64,000 bases of DNA from Dryococelus australis (lineage: Eukaryota; Arthropoda; Insecta; Phasmatodea; Phasmatidae), in the NCBI GenBank assembly GCA_029891345.1, contig CM057009.1, positions 207,446,709 through 207,510,708 of the forward strand. Reading direction: 5' to 3'. Made by a program: the position numbers and the translations under genes. Below the pieces are notes generated by a model. That model searched no databases. It saw only the letters and a program-made list of their open reading frames with translations, and was not told where the DNA came from. Of the stretch, positions 34,025-46,730 are shown one piece after another (the stretch's first letter is position 1; each line of letters opens with the position of its first letter).

Positions 34025-34276
34025 TCACTCGATGGCTGATTGCCGCTGGAGCGGTGTTGACTGTTCAGGGGGCCAGTTGTGGAGAGGTTTGCTGGAAGAC
34101 AGCTCGGCTGTGTTGGCGATGACCCCGGAGGGCACCGCATTTTGACACATCATTTCAGCTACGTGTCGCAGCACTGACTCGTGGTGTAGGGCAGCGGCAG
34201 CGTGATCTATAGATTGCATAAGCGCGTGCTGCCAAATCTCACTCCATTCACATACCCATGATGTATTTCCACCAGG
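34025..34276 (-). CDS. candidate GC-rich exon or ORF fragment, unknown
   Basis: On minus the frame is open for 83 codons before a TGA (34025-34027), in DNA much richer in GC than its surroundings. It reads GGNTSWVCEWSEIWQHALMQ, then a probable helix with HHESVLRHVAEMM, then a Ser/Pro-rich end with HNWPPEQSTPLQRQSAIE. A TTTGGCAG acceptor-like site inside the frame and a GTGAGC donor-like site at the stop would allow an internal exon. I do not recognise the family. It could equally be a fragment of a repeat. Confidence 0.3.
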   Translation of the reverse strand, partial: PGGNTSWVCEWSEIWQHALMQSIDHAAAALHHESVLRHVAEMMCQNAVPSGVIANTAELSSSKPLHNWPPEQSTPLQRQSAIE

Positions 34277-35700
34277 TCATGAGGCATTATAATTTCTCCA
34301 GATAACCCAGTGCCACAATATATTTTATTTCACACACATATGCATGCACACGCATGCACGTACACACACACACACACACAAAAATCACCTCTGCAGAGTT
34401 AAACACGTACATATGACACAAATAAGGATTTACATTTTTTAATTACCTCTTAACTTCAAAACGATGCCTGTTTCATAGTACTAGTCACATATTTTGAATA
34501 TACATTGAGGAGCGCTCCACATTCAAATTTAAATAATGGTATTTAGTTTTCATCAATATCTAAGATGTTGTATAAAATCAGCATTTATGTTGTATAGTTT
34601 CTAAGAATTCAACATTGATTATTATGTTGAAAACCTTACACACTAGTTCCTTTATTAAAGATGTGTTTTGTTAACTTTTGCAAACTTGCATATTTTTCAA
34701 TTCTAATTAAAGTGTAAATCAGTTGTTGAGATGAATCTTCAAGGTTGGTTGCTACATTTATATTAATTCTTATACAGTATTATTTCTATAATTACTACCC
34801 ATTAATTTGCTATAGTAAATTGCAGGTATAACATCCCTTCTATTCCCGCTCACAATATCGAAACGTAGATTCTTGCCGGCACAGTAATTAATTTTCTTTA
34901 GATTGATTTAATTTTAATACAGTAATGTACTAATTACTATGTTTCAACATCATCCTGTCTTCAATTATCCTGGTGACATCATGTATTTTATAACGTCCAT
35001 GGTTCATATGCCTGACCGATGTAAATTATACCAACTTACTACATTTTCTTTCTCAGGTAATTGTAACAAAACTAGTGTACATTATGGCTGATATTTACAG
35101 TAATGAGTCGTATTATTGTTCCATGTCTTAATTATACATTTCACTTCCAGGTCACACAACAACTTGTAAACAAAGTATTTCTCGTAACAGGGAGCACATT
35201 TTCCTAAACTGTTTTCTTATTTATAAATTTAACTTAATTTTCAACTCATATCAATTGCTTTTATTGTACTAAATTTACTATGGTTTATTTTTGCATTCCC
35301 AACATTATTGTTTGTTGAAACGCCAAGTAGTGTTAGGGAATCACCTAGCATCAAGAAGAGGCTGTCGTGCGCAAAACCCACCATGGTGGCGACTGCTGCG
35401 AGTACACGAGGAAGTCAGTTGTACGCACTCCCCCCCCCCCCCCGGGACTTTGCCCATCCAAGGTTCATCGCAGCTACCACGTCACCAGTTGCAGTGACTC
35501 CACCTGCTCAAGGACTGCAAGGAAGATCCTGTACCCTAGCTATCCTTTTCTTTGTTACTTCCCGTCATAACATAACTCCCCCCCTGTTTGGCAGACTTTC
35601 CGTACTTTCCTTTTCCCGTTGCCACTTCAAGTGATCCACACATAACTACTCCACTGATGTTGACCAGACTTATGGGCGCGGAGAGGACACCTCGCTCCTA
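34277..35700. other. AT-rich DNA, then GC-rich block; no gene supported
   Basis: A CA microsatellite lies at about 34330-34380. The block 35330-35640 is C-rich (a C16-type run near 35430) with overlapping open frames that I cannot assign; it borders the probable LTR at 35715. Confidence 0.4.
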
Positions 35701-35714
35701 GAGAAAGAGGGAGG

Positions 35715-36246
35715 TGTTGTAGGCATGTGAAGAAGGCCTTAATATACGATTATGCATACTGCTGTATGAACCCGGCAGTACACTTCAGAGCGGAGCGAAA
35801 ACATATTGGAATGTCCACGGAACACAAACCCTCTCCACCGGCGTGGAAGGCGGCCGATGAGCTTACCAGAAAACAAGGCGATGACAGAATCAGGCGTAGG
35901 GCGCCGACGAGAGTGGTGCATCTGGAGGAGCTCCACGATGGGCCAGTGACCAGAGGAAGTCGCTGCATTGGGTGTGTTGCCATCGAGAGTAAAATAGCCA
36001 GACACAGCCTCCGATATCAAGTTCAGGTGGGAACTTTCCAATTACATAACTTCAGAAGGTGTGGGCTAAATAATAATTTAAATACAAATAAAATCATAAT
36101 AATTAACTTTTTTTTTGATAGCGCCCCATTACAATTAATGTTGCTGTTATGGATTAATTACTATTGTAATAAAAGCTGAACTGAGTAAAAACCCCTTTTT
36201 ATATGAATTGCTCACCTTCTATAATTGTTTAGTAGCTACACACTCA
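35715..36246 (+). repeat. probable solo LTR (Ty3/gypsy, CsRn1-like)
   Basis: The segment begins TGTTGTAGGCATG and ends TACACACTCA, giving the TG...CA ends of an LTR about 530 bases long. It contains a TATA-like TTAATATACG near the start and an AATAAA signal at about 36168 some 75 bases before the end. Ten bases after the end comes TGGTGGCC, resembling the start of a tRNA-Trp primer-binding site (TGGTGACC) as used by CsRn1-like elements. No gag-pol follows, so if real it is solitary or the body is deleted. An open frame inside (35727-36179) has no known domain. Confidence 0.4.
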
Positions 36247-36265
36247 CCCCAAAGATTGGTGGCCT

Positions 36266-37309
36266 TAGGTCAGCAGGACTTGGTGGAGTCATCAGTCCTA
36301 ATAAGTGTAAGGTAGCAACACGGATCACTGGCTAGGCCGACCACAACACTATGTAATTATACTTATTAATACTGATTTACGAAATCCCACATTGCCACCT
36401 ATCTGTTTTGAATTTGATGCAACAATGGAACCGGACAGATGGTTTCAAGCTACGCACATAAAAAAAAAAAAATAATTTCACATAATTGAATAAATATATA
36501 AGTAAACAACTGTGTGCATTAATTTAATTTCAATGAGATGATGTGAAATGTGATAAATTTGAATGTAAACCATCACTAAAATATACTTTATACATTAATT
36601 TTTTCTAATGATTATATATTATTTTTTTATTCATTAATTTATGCTGATAACCTCGTGGAAATGCTGTGCCAGTCTGTGTTACACAAATGACTATCAAAAT
36701 AGTTCCAATTGAATTAAACTAATTACTAAATTGTCAACTGTAACGTGGCCTGGGGCAGTTGGTGGATCCAAGGGGGGGAGGGGGGTATGGTTAATGGGGC
36801 TTGAGCCCCTACCTTGAAACTTGACTTTACACAGGATAAAATTACATTATTTTTGTAAGCAAACATGCCTACATTGATAATAATACAGGAATAATACATA
36901 CACTTAGTGGATAAGAGGAATTTAAAAAAAAAATATTAGGCTGGTCTGTTTAATAAGTACATTTATATAGAGCGTTAAAACTTGAGGCTACTGGCCAGCA
37001 TGTGATTTGAATGCAATGCACAGTGCCCCACTCCTAAAGTAGCCCTCTCCTTAATGAGTGCCTAGATTGACCACTGGTATGAGGATTGATCATAAAAGAT
37101 ATTGTTCAAATAAAATTTTCAGCATACAGAAACAATAATTTTCCTCTGCATGGCACAGTTCATTACAGGACCAGTTTAACCTGTGACAAAACAAGCGAAG
37201 TGTTAAAATTTTTCTGGTTGTTGAGTGTCAAAATAATGATCGTCAATTCTTCAAATATTAGCTGCATTAATTTTTTTGTTAATCTCAACTATACTTAACA
37301 CGTGGTCAG
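36266..37309. other. AT-rich DNA, no gene seen
   Basis: A G-rich tract at 36771-36788 with further GGGG runs to 36812 could form a quadruplex. Nothing else was recognised. Confidence 0.5.
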
Positions 37310-38100
37310 AATGCTGAGTAGCTGGGACACACTTGAACCTAGGAGTGTTAACATTGAAATGAATAGTTCAGGGGTTGGAACTTGGAAAATTTACCTGATT
37401 AGGCACCAGTAATGCCAGTAAGCAACGACATAAGTTCAAGTTGGTGGATCTCGGGGGCCGTATGGCCAATCAACCGGATGTACTCTGTTCCAACGTGGTA
37501 CTGTGGTAGCTATAGTATAGGTCCTGATGTCAAGGAATATTACAGGCTTCCCTCATGCCAATACTGTTATATATCTTATGTTGTAGGCCTATTTTAAGGC
37601 TGACCTGCATGCTTGACACGAATTTGGAAATTATTCACGTAAACCGAAGAGAAAATAATATGGGCGGGTTTGTTGGGGACCCATTACCCTATATGCCATT
37701 AAGGCAACATTCAAAATAATACATGCAGTTATTTAAATTCATGTATATTTTTCTTGTTTACAAAGAAGTTACGTGCATGATCAAATGTGTTACACACTGA
37801 AGTGGTTCCTGGCCTAAACCAGCTAAGGTAAGCTGCACTGTGAAAATCACAGGCATGCGGCCTCTAGATTACGTAGTTTTAAACTGAAAGTTAAGCCTCC
37901 CTGGGCGATGTTATTCTGTGAGGAGGTGAGGGGAAAATCTCCGGGCACAAGAAATAGAAGGTTCTGAATGTTACTATATGACTGGCAAAACAAAGATGAA
38001 GGTGCCCAGAGTGGCATTAAACTGTGCCACACTCGTGCAAGCTGGAATGAAGACTGAGCTTTGGTGCGTGTCCTGGTAGAGCTACACCAGGTGCATGCCA
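37310..38100 (+). repeat. interspersed repeat family X, copy 1
   Basis: This stretch and 59385-60165 share the same ordered segments in the same orientation: CAATCAACCGGATGTA versus TAATCACCTGGATGTA, GCTGACCTGCATGCTT versus GGCAGACCTGCATGCTTT, then CCTGGGCGATGTTATTC.TGAGG versus CCAGGCAATGTTATTC.TGAGG, ATCTCCGGGCACAA versus ATCTGGGCACAA, and GGTGCCCAGAG versus GGTTCCCAGAG. Overall similarity is modest, with indels, so both copies are old. No coding frame or terminal repeat identifies the class. Confidence 0.65.
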
Positions 38101-39429
38101 AAAAGTGATTAAACTGCTTTACACACGATAACTGCGAAAACCCTTGAAATCAAATACAAAATTATAGAAAACACATGCACTGGCACCTTGCTCAAAAGAA
38201 ACACATTTTAAACGCTTGTGATGTAATTATAAAACTATATAATACTACAAAAACCCTCCTAAAATTCAATAAGATTTTTCTAATAATATGAAAATAAATG
38301 TGTAGTTCATTGGAGTATCCTAGTATGTCAATTTATTTGGGCCATCTTTTGAGTTTGCACCTCAAGTTTTTAGTAGGGGAATTTTTAATACACAGGAATG
38401 CAGCAATTTGCTAACAAATTTTACACACCAGCATGTTGGTGCTCATTTCTGGGGAGGGGGTTGCTGGTGGGGTGAGTGGGAATCGAGGGTGCCCTAATCT
38501 GCCCTTGTCGCGTGCACTATGCTACATTACTCGACATTTAACTGCACTTGCACTGCACTCTCCGTGCAGCCATTGTGCATGGTACGCTGACATACACTGT
38601 GTGCCAGAAAGGCTTGGGAAGGGGCAGAATGCCATTCTGCATCATTCTGAAAACAAATGGCTGAAATGTTCACCCAACATTTAGTTTCAATATTTTTCCA
38701 GTAAAAAGCAGATCAAAATAAAATGAAATTACACTACACAAATAATTCACACACCAAATGTTGCTTTTCAGCAAATAATTAAAAAATTTTACACTTTTAC
38801 ATAAAATGAAGATGAAAGGTTTGATACATATGGTCCTGAAGCAACACACACGACTGTCCAGAATGGGGAGGGTGGAGGGGGAAACATGGTGACTGCAGAA
38901 TGGCTGATTTCCTGTTTTGATATAGTGGGTGTCTTTCTGGCTGAAAAGTGGTGTCTGTGCCAATGAGAGAGGGATGGTTAGAAGTAACGGCTCCAGGAAG
39001 GTCATAAATAAAAACAAATGTGCCAAACACATGTTTCCAGCTGAAGGTTATTGCAGAAACAACCTTGGAGGCATGACACAACCAACCAGTGTTGAACAAC
39101 AAAGTCTATGTAGGCATATATTTAGTTTAATAAATCATAATTTCCAACAGAGCATGTTAGAGACTGAACAAAGGTGATACTGTTTTGGGAACTTTTCACA
39201 ACACAATAATGTAATGTTAACTAAAAACTGTGATGATTCAAATAAAATTTATTATCGAAATAATAAGACTAAAAAATATAACGGTTAGAAATTGTAACCT
39301 TATGTTTAATTTATGGAATTCCAAATATGTACAAATAAGGCAACAAATGAGAAAAATTTTCCAGATTGCTTGGAAATAAACTGCAGTTTTCATATCTCAC
39401 ACCACCAGCATGTATGTTTTTAAATGCAA
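38101..39429. other. intergenic DNA, no gene supported
   Basis: A GC-richer block at 38430-38660 and a mixed block at 38820-39100 have open frames on both strands with no recognisable motif. Confidence 0.45.
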
Positions 39430-39905
39430 TAAACAGGTCTAAATTATTCAGAATAGTCTCAGTCGGCAGCGATACATCTCTACCAACAATACTTACAAGG
39501 CTCTCATCCCAACTCTAAATAAACAAGGGGCCCCCATTTTCAAAAATACTGTTCAAGAAGTATCTACGTTGCATAAACCTGAGGTGGTCTGATGAGAGTA
39601 AGTAAGTCCAGTGAATATGGAGGATGTAAGATTACTTCATACTTCAGGTTGTTCAGCCTCTATTTCATAATATTTTCAATGTGGGATTTGTCATTATCTG
39701 CCAAAGGCACATGACCCTTCTCCTGACAGAGACAACATGTAGTTTTTATATAACCGCATAGTATAAGGCAGCAAAGATAATTTAATCAGAAAAATGTAAT
39801 GGACAACACACTGTCCAGTCCACCACACTAACAACAAATACTTATATGGATCAACCTTGATTTCGGAAAGTGTTGGGGTTTCGTCAACATCCAACCACTT
39901 CATTT
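39430..39905 (-). pseudogene. mariner transposase remnant
   Basis: Reading minus from 39903: KWLDVDETPTLSEIKVDPYK followed by LLLVWWTGQCVVHYIFL, the conserved W.D..E.P......P.K....VWW...GV.HY.FL block of mariner transposases with catalytic D. Farther on come DNDKSH and EVILHPPYSLDL (39640-39600), matching the D..HPPYSPDL box with its second catalytic aspartate region. The end is RCIAAD.DYSE near 39450, matching the C-terminal W..C....G.YF(E/D). Stops and frame changes separate the blocks. The N-terminal HTH domain and the TIRs were not found. Confidence 0.75.
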
Positions 39906-40206
39906 GTGTTTACTTACTATACAGGATCCTGTGACTGATGCTTTATTTACTCTATATTGTAATTATGCTTTAAAATTTCGCACTCATTCCCATAACTTTA
40001 AGTCACCTTCTTTGTGACCAGTCTTAAGTACTTATTTGTAATACAGAGAACTCAAAAATGCAATACAGCAAAACGCAGAAGAAAAACACATTATTCATAC
40101 TTTTAGGTAACGAATAATATTTATATAAATTTACATTTAAGTGATTATTTTTTCCATAATTTTACGTAGCAGGCTTATTAATGACACAACCCACAATAAT
40201 TAAAAA

Positions 40207-40990
40207 CTAAACAGATTTGATTCCTTTAAAAACACTATTACATTTATGAAAACATAGCATTGCGGAAAAAAAAAATTCCTGCCCATCACTTTCAACTTTC
40301 AAAATTTCTTGAGTGTCTGGCAAAAATTTTAAGTTAACATTTGACCCATCGATACAAATTTGTATAATACTACTCAAGAGTATTCTCAAATTAATCAGGT
40401 AACTCATTAACTTATCAACCCGAGTCTTTTGCAGTAGCTTGTTACACGAAGACTGAAGTCAAGTATCTAGTGGAGACTGTGTTTGACTCACTATGCCAAA
40501 ACATGACAACTAAATAAATTTGACTCTTCTGTGACGCTTTGTTTAGGTTCTCATAAAAGGAGACAACAAAGAAGTCACACAATTTGACTTGACTAGCAAA
40601 GCTGCATTGAATAAAAGAACATAGAACATATGTTACCACATAAGATAGCTTGCCCCTTTGCATTTGAAATTTCTGAGCTACCATATTGTCAAGGAACATT
40701 AGTGGGAACATATTGCTACTTGCACCTCCACTCCTAGAATAAGAATGACTCATTCATCATCTTATGCAGGCCTAAATAATTTCTTCTTTCATGACTTCAT
40801 TTCTCAGAAGAAACTGTTTGATGAAGTCCTTAATTCCATTTGGCACTGCAGATGAGGATAACGAGTGCTCAAGTACCTCAAATGCTGAGTCATATTCAAA
40901 GCTTGTGAATGTCTTGTCAAGCAAAAGGGCAATTGTTTCTGGTACACTACACTTTTGGTATAGCAGGTCTGTTTCAGCCTCCAAAGACGA
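40207..40990 (-). pseudogene. hAT-like transposase remnant
   Basis: On minus the reading from about 40984 passes through a helical N-terminal segment ending KEEII, a stop, then NMFPLMFLDNMVAQKFQMQR and GKLSYVVTYVL, then FFVVSFYENLNKASQKSQIY and LVVMFWHSESNTVSTRYLTS. After a frame change, IIQICIDGSNVNLKFL (about 40350) and HKCNSVFKGIKS follow. The F.VSFDESLN...Q..Q.D..VR(F/Y)W......TRYL pattern and the later .DGPNVN.KFL are a protein type I recall as multicopy in animal genomes and related to hAT transposases; the first motif's Asp is Tyr here. Superfamily placement is tentative. Confidence 0.55.
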
Positions 40991-42585
40991 ACCAATTCAA
41001 CATACTGAACTACCTCCCTCGCTTGAATGTAAAAAATTAATTATAGTCTGTCTGCAACAGAAAGTTTTATCATGCGGCACTCACAACCTATGGTTCAGAG
41101 TCATGTCTCATAATGTTTCGGGTATTGGCACGAGTGTTTACAGTGGTCTTGAAACTCATCCATTTTGACTCCATGCTTGTCTGGCTGCTGCACATCACTT
41201 TTGCACCCATCTTGTTTAGGTTGGTATTAGGGTATTTGTATAATATTTTCATTCTGTTTTGTATCTTTTGTAGGTTAGGAATGTTAGTTCCTTATTTAAC
41301 AAAGTGTTACAACGTGACAGTGCAGTTTAATTGGGACCTTAAGTCCAATATGATGTCAGTTGCACCCTATGTATTTGGTTTTCTAGCTGTTGTCAAATAA
41401 TTTAATAAAACAAACTCAATCAAACTCCTTGTTTACTTGCATATTAACCCAATGTCATTATTTTGGCCTGTTGTCGCATGTTTAACAAACATAATATTTA
41501 TTTTTAGTTTTGTTCTGCTGCCAAGTAGGCAAGACATTCATGTGCTAACAGCACAATACTAAAGAACCAAATGTCATTATCTCTTTCTTGTTTGAAAATC
41601 TGCAACCAACTTTGGCTTGACTAAAGAGTAAATATTTCCCATTTTTTAAAAGCCTCTTAAGGCATGTCAAATAACATTGTTTCCTTCACAAGTGCTAGGA
41701 ATTTATTGCTGTTTGAAGTATATGTGCTATGACCAACATAAATCACAAAATGGTAGAGTATTGAATGATTAATTTAAAAAAAATTACACTCAGAAAAAGA
41801 CTTAGTTGCTGGTACCAAATAAATTTACTGTGAGTGTGTTTATGTTGACCAATACTTCTTCCAAACAATCAAACTGCTGTTGCTCTAAACAACCGCATAG
41901 ACCTACTATACCTTGAACTAAATAATGTATTTACAAACAATGTGTTTGGGCGAAGAACCTAGTTGGATTTTTCATTATTGTTGTCATTTATTTAGCGCAC
42001 AACCATTTTACAAGCAGGTGATCAACCAATCACTAGTTTGTTTAAAATTAATCAAATACTTGGTTGGCTAGAATAATCTGAAGTTGTTAATACTTCCAAA
42101 TGTAACAACCAAATCAAATGGTTACATTGCCAGCTTTCGTTTGACTGGCTTCAATATTGTGGAATTATTTGGGACATACTGTACAAAACACACACCCACA
42201 TATGCCCCTACACCTACCCCCCCACCAACCCCACATGCACATGCACGCACACATACACACACCACACACTTCAATATACAAGGGAAACAATCCTCACATC
42301 TAGAGGCATAAAAAATATCAAATGAACATAGCTCCGAAAACACTGTTTCTTTACTACAGCTCCTATTACACAACGTACATTTGTCTGGTCTGTGGCTGAT
42401 CATGTTTGTGTGAAATGCTGTTACAGATGATGTGTGATGGCAGCCTCACACCAGACGTGCTGAACTGACTGTTTAATCGGATGCAGGGCACTGTTTGATG
42501 TAGCATCGAGCTGGAAGCTAAGAGGGTCACACGTGCATCAGTCAGATGTGGGCAGTGTCAGGGAATCAACTATTCAAATGCTGAG
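40991..42585. other. AT-rich DNA, no gene supported
   Basis: The stretch up to about 41200 may be the decayed 5' part of the minus-strand transposase. A C/A-rich low-complexity tract lies at 42188-42275. An open frame at 41113-41400 with hydrophobic content has no recognised motif. Confidence 0.45.
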
Positions 42586-42589
42586 TTTG

Positions 42590-43560
42590 CTGATGCGCAT
42601 TTCATGTATGGGTTTGTGCAGTGCCACACAATTTTTGTATTGTGCAAAGTTCCCAGAATGACGGTGCCTAGATAGGAGAACATTTGAAGCAATCCATTGC
42701 CATTTGAAGGAACATGTAATATTCAAGCCTGCTACTGGCAATAGGGGATGGCCAAGACGGACGAGGAAGCCAGAGTTGTAGGAGGCGGTTCTGCATGTGG
42801 TTGACGAGAACCGTAATGTCGGCACACTGAAAATGGCTACTACAATTAATGTTGACCACATGGTGGTGTGAAGAGTGCTGCATGAGAATCTGCTGTATAC
42901 ATACCATTTACAGTGTGTTCAAGCCCTGACACCAGTAGATTTTCTTGCACGATGTACGTTCTGCCTTTGGTTTGCTCAAAAATGTGTGAACCTAGCCTTC
43001 TGTGAATCTGTGTTTACGGATAAGACGACATCCCAATGGGACAAGTTCATTAATTACCAAAATGAGCACACACGGGAACAAAAAAGTCCTTATGTAATTG
43101 TACAAACACAGCATCAACAACAATTCATAGTCAATATTTGGGCTGATATTGTTGGCGACTGTTCAGTGGGACAACATTTTCTGACAAGGAGACCCAACGA
43201 TCAAATGTATGAAGCATTCTTGATGAACGACATGCCTGTTCTGTTGAAAAAGTCCCATTACAGATACGACGAAACATGTACTTTATGCATGATGGAGCTC
43301 CTGCTCATTTCTCTGCCCATACTTGTCAGTGCCTAAATCAAACGTTTGATGGCCGCTGGAAAGTAAGGGTGAACCAATAGTTTGGCCCCTGTGGAGCCCT
43401 GATTTGAATTGACTAGATGTTTATTCGTGAGGATATTTAAAGGCACTTGTGTATGCAACCACAGTGGAAGATGTGAAACATAAATTTTAAAAATTATTTG
43501 CAACAGGCTGCACATGTTATGGAAATATCTCCACTGTACTGAACTCCTAAAAAATTAGTG
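42590..43560 (+). pseudogene. DUF4817/DDE_3 mariner transposase, decayed, nearly full coding span
   Basis: The region begins with a weak FMYGFVQCHTIF near 42600 (the .D..FIYG..NGN.. start). CRCLDRRTFEAIHCHLKEH and RNVGTLKMATTINVDHMVV (HTH) follow, then VLHENLLYTYHLQCVQALTP at 42873 and FLARCTFCLWFAQKCVN. DDE blocks include SVFTDKT (first D as FTD), NIWADIVGDCSVGQHFLTRR and FLMNDMPVLL. Then HDGAPAHFSA appears in a shifted frame near 43288, and LWSPDLN (third acidic box) near 43395, ending with YAT-TVEDV. It is the same family as the 24.3-kb element but keeps the catalytic domain. Frameshifts and stops are frequent. Confidence 0.8.
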
Positions 43561-43625
43561 AAGAATAAATTTTGTTTGAAATGACTATCTTTAAAATTAA
43601 TGAACAAAGGCGAAATTTCCATAAC
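43513..43625. repeat. 14-bp inverted repeat pair
   Basis: CATGTTATGGAAAT at about 43513 and its exact complement ATTTCCATAACATG at about 43612 are some 85 bases apart, just after the end of the mariner coding span. They may be part of a small element or of the mariner 3' end. Confidence 0.6.
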
Positions 43626-43675
43626 ATGGATATTCCTATTTCAATTTTGCAGCTGCCAGCTGGTAAGCAGTACCC

Positions 43676-43800
43676 TTAATAAGTACCTAAATTTACTGAA
43701 GATATAAAAACCATGCTTAATAAGTACCTAAATTTACTGAAGATATAAAAACCATGCTTAGTAAGTACCTAAATTTACTGAAGATATAAAAACCATGCCT
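43676..43800. repeat. 41-bp minisatellite, three near-identical copies
   Basis: The unit containing GTACCTAAATTTACTGAAGA TATAAAAACCATGCTTA(A/G)TAA recurs with starts of GTACC at 43683, 43724 and 43765, a strict 41-base period. Near-identity shows recent duplication. Confidence 0.9.
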
Positions 43801-43896
43801 ACCAAGTTCCCAAAAAAATCCAGTTAAAATTTTGAACAATTTTGAAAATTCCCAACATATGTGAATTTTAACACCACCCAAATGGAAATGCCTAAT

Positions 43897-44055
<159 letters not shown>

Positions 44056-46080
44056 AGAAGATAGAAAGAAAGAGAGAAAGAGTGAGTGTGCACACAAGTG
44101 TGCGAATTAGGACTGCAACTCAATCATCTCCATAAGGTAGGAAGTCTGCGATCAGCTCATTTTTATCCTCATTGCCAATACGAGCAATAATTTCTCATCA
44201 ATGTGTGGCTGATCCTGAGTTTCTAGCTTACGTTGTTTGTGGATGAAGTAGTCCTCTATTCCTCATGCTTCATTGGTTGTAAGTAATGTATTTGTTTAAT
44301 AGCACAGTACTAAATAGTTTAACAAAAGTACATTATATAATATCAGTATAAAAAAGGAAAACCCAACCCTACTCAATGTGGCAACAATTACGTTTGTGCA
44401 ACACAAACATACTATTAAATAAAGTGTCCTTGAAACATCATCATAAAATTACAAATCACATTAAAATAAAGCATACCAAGTTCTTAAGTTATTTTGCTAC
44501 CTTCATCCCCGACACAACAAAAGCCACTTAGTATTGCAATGAACTGGAAGCAATAATAAAATACACCATGTACATTTAGATTACTAATTAGTGAAACTGA
44601 CCTAAAATATTCACTTGATATCATCCAGAGGTAAAACAATATATTATTTTTAATTCACTGATTCACAAATTATTCAAAATTGAATTTGTTTGAAAAAATT
44701 AACGTACATACCAAATAAAAGAAATTAATTTATATTTATATTTCAGTGCACCCTTAATCTCAATAAATACATTGAAATTTAAGTTGAAATACAATAAATA
44801 AGTTGAAGTTAAAGAAAGTTATTTTATAGAACACAGTTCTTTAGATATAAAAAATCCACTAAATAGTATTCCTTTTAATTTAGTGGCAAATTATCAAGAA
44901 TCTTTGTCCAGATGATCTTTGCAAAAAATTAATTGGTGTTAGCACTTTGCTGCACTATGTCATGATGAAAAGTATCCCCAGGAGAAGGCCAAGTAAACCG
45001 AGGAACTTCATTTCTCAAAGATTTCCTAACAATGCAAGTTAAGCAACAAAAGTGAGGGCATGTTTAAATTGCAAATAAACTGGAACTTTGACTAAACAGG
45101 TACTTACAGACTATACTCAAACCCTCTCAAACACAAAATCACATAGTGAAAAAATTAGTAGTCTGCACACGTTTATGAGAACAAACATGGCAATGTATAA
45201 TACTGTAATGTTTTGTACTTACCACTCGAAGGCTAGAGAAGAAAAAGGCATCTTGCAAATCACTAATTGTTCACAACAACATCATTTTAAAAACTTGTGT
45301 GCTACTACATCATGGGAGATGAAACTAAAATATAAGGCAACGAAACTATGAACCTACAAATGTTCAAAAACAATATTTACATGTGCTATGAAAAATAAAT
45401 ACATAATGGATGTTGCTGCTCAAACAAACTTGCATTAAACGTGTAAACGTCTCAATTTCTATCAACCACTTTCATCACAGCTCGGAAAACTCTAGACTGC
45501 TGCAACACCAGACAGAATGGATAATAAACACTATTCACTACAATGTAAACTGTTATTACAGAACAGGAAATGGTGGTACTTCCCATCAATCTGTGAGAGT
45601 TAAAATATTCAGTGGGATAGAGGAGGAAAAGAAAGGACTGTCATGACTAAATAGGAATGTCTTGTCATCCAAATGTCCCGATTTTGATCAGTGAAATTAA
45701 ATGTATACAATATAGGAACAATGGACCGATGATCATAATAATAAATGGTTTTTTATTACCCACCTTATTATAAAATTATTAGCGATGCGGAAAATATCAT
45801 TGCACGTAGGCAGTGGTAGCATTGGTTCGTGGCCTAATGTGCTCTACGCTACGTCTGGTGCATGTGCAAGCTTTCTTGTGTGAGCCTGAGGTGATTACTG
45901 CAGTTCATCAGTGAGTCAACAAGAGGACTGACTACACAGTTTGTTTTGTATTTTCCAGTGGTACTCATAATTCTTGTTTGTGCATAAGTGATTAATGAAG
46001 ATGAGACAGCCGAAATAAAAGTGCATTTTTAACTCCAATCTACACAAGGAGTTCCTTTACATTAAATACTGTTACAGAGT
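44056..46080. other. AT-rich DNA, no gene supported
   Basis: No coding region was recognised. A GC-richer patch at 45780-45900 precedes the transposase relic and could be its 5' region. Confidence 0.45.
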
Positions 46081-46730
46081 CAGATGTTCGATGCACAACT
46101 TGTGTCTCAAATTTTAGCATTAGTCACGGTAGTCTGTCTAATATTGAGCACCAAATAGGCAGTGATAAACATGAGGGCCATTTCTGCTAGTGCATTAAGT
46201 TCATCTATTATTACCTCCTATAAAATTAAAACATTAGAAGAAAAAGAGTTTTAGTTAGCCACTGCAGAAGGAACATATGCGTATCATACAGTGTCTCATA
46301 TCCACAATTTCTGATCTATGGATATTTCCATAAAATTGATTCAGGCCATATTTAAGGCAAAGTTTACTTGTGCTTGCACAAAAGCGCAGGGGCAATAGTA
46401 TTACATGTCTTGACACCATACTCCATTTCAAAGCTGGAATCAGATATCCAAAAAGTTAACTTACTTTCTGTAATGAAAGATGCATCAAATCACATATATA
46501 GCGAGAATATTCCGCTACTTGTGCGATATTTTGATCCCTTGCAAGCAATAGAAGTTAACTTATTAGAAATGAAGGCTCTACCACATCAGACATGGTAAGT
46601 TTATTTTTGAGTCAATGTTTAAATGACAAACATGGAAGAAAAAGTAGTTGCTATGTGCACAGATAACACAAATAGTAACTTCGGTGGAGTTGCCAAAAAA
46701 GGCGGAAACTATGTTTTTACAATATTTAGA
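46081..46730 (+). pseudogene. BED-finger hAT-like transposase remnant, cut at 46.73 kb
   Basis: The reading begins with SDVRCTTCVSNFSISHGSLS then NIEHQIGSDKH, a BED-type CxxC...H zinc finger. After frame changes come AEGTYAYHTVSH-type codons (about 46265), FKAKFTCAC, then the open frame AIVLHVLTPYSISKLESDIQ, VMKDASNH, LLVRYFDPLQAIEVNLLEMK and, past a stop, EEKVVAMCTDNTNSNFGGVA. The D-A-S-N-H and C-.-D-N-T-N-.-N-F-G-G boxes are typical of a hAT-like transposase group. The match ends at about 46.73 kb, exactly where the Copia RNase H on the opposite strand ends. Confidence 0.65.

Noticed and set aside
35739-36179. 100-150-codon open frames in the probable LTR
   Set aside because: Both strands are open over the GC-rich part and end in AT-rich DNA; not a known LTR-encoded protein.
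38433-39177. Open frames with hydrophobic or Cys-rich content
   Set aside because: No recognised motif; frames on opposite strands overlap; not supportable as exons.
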